Positions 29,760 through 32,884 of a DNA stretch of 32,884 nt are shown here, one piece after another (position 1 is the first letter of the stretch; each line of letters starts with the position of its first letter). The stretch comes from Alphaproteobacteria bacterium (GTDB lineage Bacteria > Pseudomonadota > Alphaproteobacteria > UBA6615). The notes beneath the pieces were generated by a model, which saw nothing but the letters and a program-made list of their open reading frames with translations, was not told the origin of the DNA and ran no database searches. Position numbers and translations under genes: made by a program. The stretch spans positions 1 to 32,884 of the forward strand of contig JABDJY010000506.1 in assembly GCA_013003285.1 (NCBI GenBank), given 5' to 3'.

Positions 29760-30875
29760 TCAATCGGCGGTGCGGTCCAGCTCGGCGATCAGCTTGGTGC
29801 CCATCTCCTCGGTCGAGACCAGATGGCAGCCCTCCTGCATGATATCGCCGGTGCGGTAGCCCTCATTGAGCACGTTCTGCACCACGGTCTCGACCCGGTC
29901 CGCATCGTCGCCCAGATCGAACGAATAGCGCAGCATCATGGCGAAGCTGAGCATCATGGCCAGCGGATTGGCCTTGCCCTCGCCGGCGATGTCGGGCGCC
30001 GACCCGTGCACTGGCTCGTACATGGCATAACGCTTGCCGGTCACCGGATCGGGGTTGCCCAAGCTGGCCGACGGCAGCATGCCGAGCGAGCCGGTCATCA
30101 TCGCCGCTTCGTCGGACAGGATATCGCCGAACAGATTATCGGTGACGATAACGTCGAACTGATGGGGGTCGCGGATCAATTGCATGGCGCAATTGTCGGC
30201 CAGGATGTGGTGGAATTCCACATCGGGAAATTCTTCGCGCGCCACCCGGGCGGAAACCTGCCGCCAGAACACGCCGGTCTCCATGACGTTGGATTTCTCG
30301 GCGCAATGCACCTTGTTCTTTCGTTTGCGCGCCAACTCGAAGCCGACCCGCATAACCCGCACGATTTCCTCTTCGGTGTAGGCCTGGGTATCGACGACGC
30401 GAACGGTGCCGTCCTCCAGCGTCTGCTCCCCCTTGGGCTGACCGAAATAAACCCCCGATGTCAGCTCGCGCAGGATCATGATATCGAGGCCCCGGACCAC
30501 TTCGGCCTTCAGGGTAGAGGCATCGACCATGGCGTCGAGCACGATGGCCGGGCGCAGGTTGGCAAACAGATCGAGGTCCTTGCGCAGCCGCAGCAGGCCT
30601 GCCTCGGGCCGGTGTTCGCGCGGCACATCGTCCCATTTTGGCCCGCCGACGGCGCCGAACAGCACCGCGTCGGTGGACTTGGCGATTTCCATGGTCTCGT
30701 CGCGGATCGACACCCCATGGGCGTCGTAGCACGCGCCCCCGGCCAGATCCTCGGTGACGTCGAAGCGCACGCTGCCCTTCTCGTCGAACCAATTGATCAC
30801 CCGCTGGACCTGCGCCATCACCTCGGGGCCGATACCGTCGCCCGGCAGGACCAAAACACTTCTATTCGCCGCCAT
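29760..30875 (-). CDS. leuB: 3-isopropylmalate dehydrogenase
   Basis: This 371-residue enzyme oxidatively decarboxylates 3-isopropylmalate with NAD+, step three of leucine synthesis. It has LPGDGIGPEVMAQV at the N-terminus, LLRLRKDLDLFANLRP, the REL-TSGVYFGQPKG segment, KSNVMETGVFWR, the Asp-rich HILADNCAMQLI, DNLFGDILSDEAAMMTGSLGMLPSASL and YEPVHGSAPDIAGEGKANPLAM. All are hallmarks of LeuB rather than isocitrate dehydrogenase. The start ATG is followed by a normal Rossmann-like opening. It follows leuD after 55 bp. Confidence 0.97.
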   Translation of the reverse strand: MAANRSVLVLPGDGIGPEVMAQVQRVINWFDEKGSVRFDVTEDLAGGACYDAHGVSIRDETMEIAKSTDAVLFGAVGGPKWDDVPREHRPEAGLLRLRKDLDLFANLRPAIVLDAMVDASTLKAEVVRGLDIMILRELTSGVYFGQPKGEQTLEDGTVRVVDTQAYTEEEIVRVMRVGFELARKRKNKVHCAEKSNVMETGVFWRQVSARVAREEFPDVEFHHILADNCAMQLIRDPHQFDVIVTDNLFGDILSDEAAMMTGSLGMLPSASLGNPDPVTGKRYAMYEPVHGSAPDIAGEGKANPLAMMLSFAMMLRYSFDLGDDADRVETVVQNVLNEGYRTGDIMQEGCHLVSTEEMGTKLIAELDRTAD

Positions 30876-30930
30876 ACTTCCCTCTTCCCTCAGACCGATT
30901 GTATTATTGGATTTTTATGCAGTGAGCCGC

Positions 30931-31551
30931 TTACGACGCCGCTTTGTGCAACCAGGGCTGCTGCAGGCGCTGTCCGCCTTCATACTCGGTGATCTTACCG
31001 TCTTTCTGCAGCGTCAAGCCGATATCGTCCAAACCCTCGAGCAGGCATTGCTTGAGGAACGGGTCGAGATCGAAATCATAGGTAACGCCGTTGGGGGCGT
31101 GGATTTTCTGATCTTCCAAATCGACCGTCAGCTCCGGGTTCTCCGCATCGTTGGCCACCGCCATCAACTCGTCGACCTGCTCGGGCGGCAGCTTGATCAG
31201 CAGCATGCCGTTCTTAAAGCTGTTGTTATAAAAAATGTCGGCATAGGAAGACCCGATCACCACCTGAATGCCGAAATCCTGCAGCGCCCACGGCGCGTGC
31301 TCGCGCGACGAGCCGCAGCCGAAATTCTCGCCGGCGATGATGATCTTGGCATTGGTATAAGGCTCGCGGTCGAGAACGAACTCGCCGGTTTTCTTGCCGT
31401 CGGCGTCGGTGCGCAGCTCGTGGAACAGCCCCTTGCCGAGGCCGGTGCGCTCGATGGTTTTCAAAAACTGTTTCGGGATGATCTTATCGGTATCGATATT
31501 GACCATCGGCAGCGGCGCCGCAACGCCGGTGACTTTCGAGAATTTTTCCAT
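30931..31551 (-). CDS. leuD: 3-isopropylmalate dehydratase small subunit
   Basis: This 206-residue subunit joins LeuC to isomerise 2- to 3-isopropylmalate. It contains VNIDTDKIIPKQFLK, NFGCGSSREHAPWAL and IGSSYADIFYNNSFKNG, the standard swivel-domain blocks. ATG 31551 matches the family start (MEKF) and has AGGAC upstream, so the longer frame to 31584 is rejected. It starts 11 bp after the RDD gene's stop. Confidence 0.96.
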   Translation of the reverse strand: MEKFSKVTGVAAPLPMVNIDTDKIIPKQFLKTIERTGLGKGLFHELRTDADGKKTGEFVLDREPYTNAKIIIAGENFGCGSSREHAPWALQDFGIQVVIGSSYADIFYNNSFKNGMLLIKLPPEQVDELMAVANDAENPELTVDLEDQKIHAPNGVTYDFDLDPFLKQCLLEGLDDIGLTLQKDGKITEYEGGQRLQQPWLHKAAS

Positions 31552-31562
31552 GTTCGTTCGTC

Positions 31563-32009
31563 CTATCGCTTCAACACCAGGCAATTGGCCACCTTATCGT
31601 GCAACGCCTGTTTTTGCCGGGTAAATGCGGCTATCACAAAGCCGAGAAAGAAAATGACTATCGAAACGTATCTCATCCAGTAGCGGATACTCGCGCGGCT
31701 GAAGGCGACACGCTCGCCCTCGAGATCGGTCACGTAGAGGCCCATAATCATCTTGCCAATTGTCGCCTGGGTCACGGCGCTCTCCATCACCGCGTAATAG
31801 AGCCAAATGGTAAATAACGCGACGAGCTGAAACAGGCGAAAAACATAAAAATCAGCCCCCTCATGCACCGGCGTCGTTATATCGACATCGAAAATCAAAC
31901 CGAGAATCCACACCACGATCAACAGAATGCCACTGTCGATCGCCGCGGCGATCAATCGCAGCCAAAAGCCCGCATAGCGGAAACTGATCCCGGAGAAGCT
32001 ATCGGCCAT
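31563..32009 (-). CDS. RDD family membrane protein
   Basis: This 148-residue protein has the RDD motif pattern (GFWLRLIAAAIDSGIL; aromatic/RLI-A-ID), and about three hydrophobic segments (ILLIVVWILGLIF, LFQLVALFTIWLYYAVM, YVSIVIFFLGFVIAAF). The GKMIMGLYVTDLEG and HDKVANCLVL parts are typical of the family. Its function is not established; some members are sodium/proton antiporters. Remarkably it is placed between leuC and leuD with gaps of 9 and 11 bp, so it is almost certainly cotranscribed with them. Confidence 0.88.
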   Translation of the reverse strand: MADSFSGISFRYAGFWLRLIAAAIDSGILLIVVWILGLIFDVDITTPVHEGADFYVFRLFQLVALFTIWLYYAVMESAVTQATIGKMIMGLYVTDLEGERVAFSRASIRYWMRYVSIVIFFLGFVIAAFTRQKQALHDKVANCLVLKR

Positions 32010-32018
32010 ATCGCTGGC

Positions 32019-32884
32019 TTACACCTCGGAAAAATCACGAACGTCGGTGAGCCGGCCCGACACGGCCGCCGCCGCCGCCATCGCCGGGCTCACCAAATGG
32101 GTGCGGCCGCCGCGGCCTTGCCGTCCTTCGAAATTGCGGTTCGACGTGGAAGCGCAGCGCTCGCCCGGTTCCAGGCGGTCGGCGTTCATCGCCAGACACA
32201 TGGAACATCCCGGCTCGCGCCAATCGAAACCGGCCTCAACGAAGATCTTATCGAGACCTTCTTCCTCGGCCTGGATTTTGACCAGACCCGAACCCGGCAC
32301 GATCATGGCATAGACGCTGTCGGCGACCTTGCGGCCCTCGGCGATCTTCGCCGCCTCGCGCAGATCTTCGATGCGCCCATTGGTGCACGAGCCGATAAAC
32401 ACCTTGTCAATGGCGACATCCTGCATCGCGGTGCCGGGGGCCAGATCCATATATTCCAGCGACCGCTCCCAGGCTTGGCGTTGATTGTCGTCGCTGGTGT
32501 CATTTTCGGGGTCGGGGACCGCGCCGGTGATCGGCACGACATTTTCCGGGCTGGTACCCCAGGTGACCTGCGGCACAATATCGGCGGCCGCAAGGATGAC
32601 TTCCTTGTCATAGGCCGCGCCGTCATCGGTGGGCAGGGTTTTCCAATAGGCAACGGCCTGCTCCCAGGCGCCGGCCTTGGGCGCCATGGGCCGGCCTTCC
32701 AGATAGGCGTAGGTGACGTCGTCGGGCGCGATCAGGCCGGCGCGCGCGCCGCCCTCGATCGACATGTTGCACACGGTCATGCGCCCTTCCATCGACAGGT
32801 TACGTACCGCCTCGCCGGCATATTCGATGACATGGCCGGTGCCGCCGGCGGTGCCGATGGCGCCGATCATGGCCAGGATCATAT
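32019..32884 (-). CDS. leuC: 3-isopropylmalate dehydratase large subunit (partial, 5' end beyond the window)
   Basis: About 288 C-terminal codons are present; a full LeuC has about 470 residues. They include VCNMSIEGGARAGLI, VFIGSCTNGR with one Fe-S ligand cysteine, EPGCSMCLAMN with two more, and STSNRNFEGRQGRGGRTHLVSPAMAAAAAV at the end. This matches the aconitase-type dehydratase that works with LeuD on 2-isopropylmalate. It is first of the leuC-RDD-leuD run on the minus strand; its promoter lies to the right of the window. Confidence 0.97.
   Translation of the reverse strand, partial: MILAMIGAIGTAGGTGHVIEYAGEAVRNLSMEGRMTVCNMSIEGGARAGLIAPDDVTYAYLEGRPMAPKAGAWEQAVAYWKTLPTDDGAAYDKEVILAAADIVPQVTWGTSPENVVPITGAVPDPENDTSDDNQRQAWERSLEYMDLAPGTAMQDVAIDKVFIGSCTNGRIEDLREAAKIAEGRKVADSVYAMIVPGSGLVKIQAEEEGLDKIFVEAGFDWREPGCSMCLAMNADRLEPGERCASTSNRNFEGRQGRGGRTHLVSPAMAAAAAVSGRLTDVRDFSEV

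Overview
The window reads as chromosomal DNA of a GC-rich alphaproteobacterium that stores polyhydroxybutyrate, probably of the Rhodospirillales type. This is inferred from gene content (nadQ-nadABC, phaR/phaC/phaA/phaB, the leuC-leuD-leuB-asd order) and from a TTAA-N7-TTAA CtrA-type box. No rRNA, tRNA, CRISPR array, phage or insertion-sequence gene was found.

Layout. 1-2099 (-): the 5' part of a large RTX/Ig-like surface protein that runs off the left edge and is broken by a frameshift near 630. 2100-2439: a very AT-rich gene-free stretch. 2440-3251 (+): a FlK-like hotdog thioesterase and a small exported protein. 3248-5434 (-): a class III CoA-transferase and an enoyl-CoA hydratase-like protein. 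5568-9465 (+): an amidase, glycerol kinase and a beta-lactamase-fold serine hydrolase. 9642-14301 (-): the de novo NAD block nadQ-nadA-nadB-nadC, with two matching operators over a sigma70-like promoter in front of nadA. 14396-17521 (-): a PanE-like reductase, an oxalate-CoA-ligase-like enzyme and a small unknown protein. 17773-19476 (+): a PAS-GGDEF-EAL protein behind an AT-rich leader with a CtrA-type box. 19493-23925: the PHB locus, with phaR (-) divergent from a phasin/PhaE-like gene, a PhaC-like synthase overlapping it by 266 bp, then phaA and phaB. 23950-26106 (+): TerC, a Nudix hydrolase and a DMT exporter. 26098-32884 (-, except one + gene): an Fe-S protein, asd, a DUF962/Mpo1-like gene (+), a methyltransferase, a small exported protein, leuB, leuD, an RDD protein and partial leuC.

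How it fits together. The PHB genes form a pathway from acetyl-CoA (PhaA) via acetoacetyl-CoA (PhaB) to polymer (PhaC-like), with PhaR and a granule-type protein for control. nadABC make nicotinate mononucleotide from aspartate under the probable repressor NadQ. leuCDB and asd serve leucine and aspartate-family amino acid synthesis. The acyl-CoA genes at 2.4-5.4 kb and 14.4-16.9 kb look catabolic, but their substrates cannot be read from sequence.

The points most worth a second look are the 266-bp two-frame overlap of the phasin-like gene and phaC, the double NadQ operator together with the missing ordinary start codon of nadQ, the frameshifted adhesin with three DLTxLxL-type N-terminal repeats, and a family of inverted-repeat elements at gene 3' ends. 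I did not find a clear-cut new defence or mobile system.
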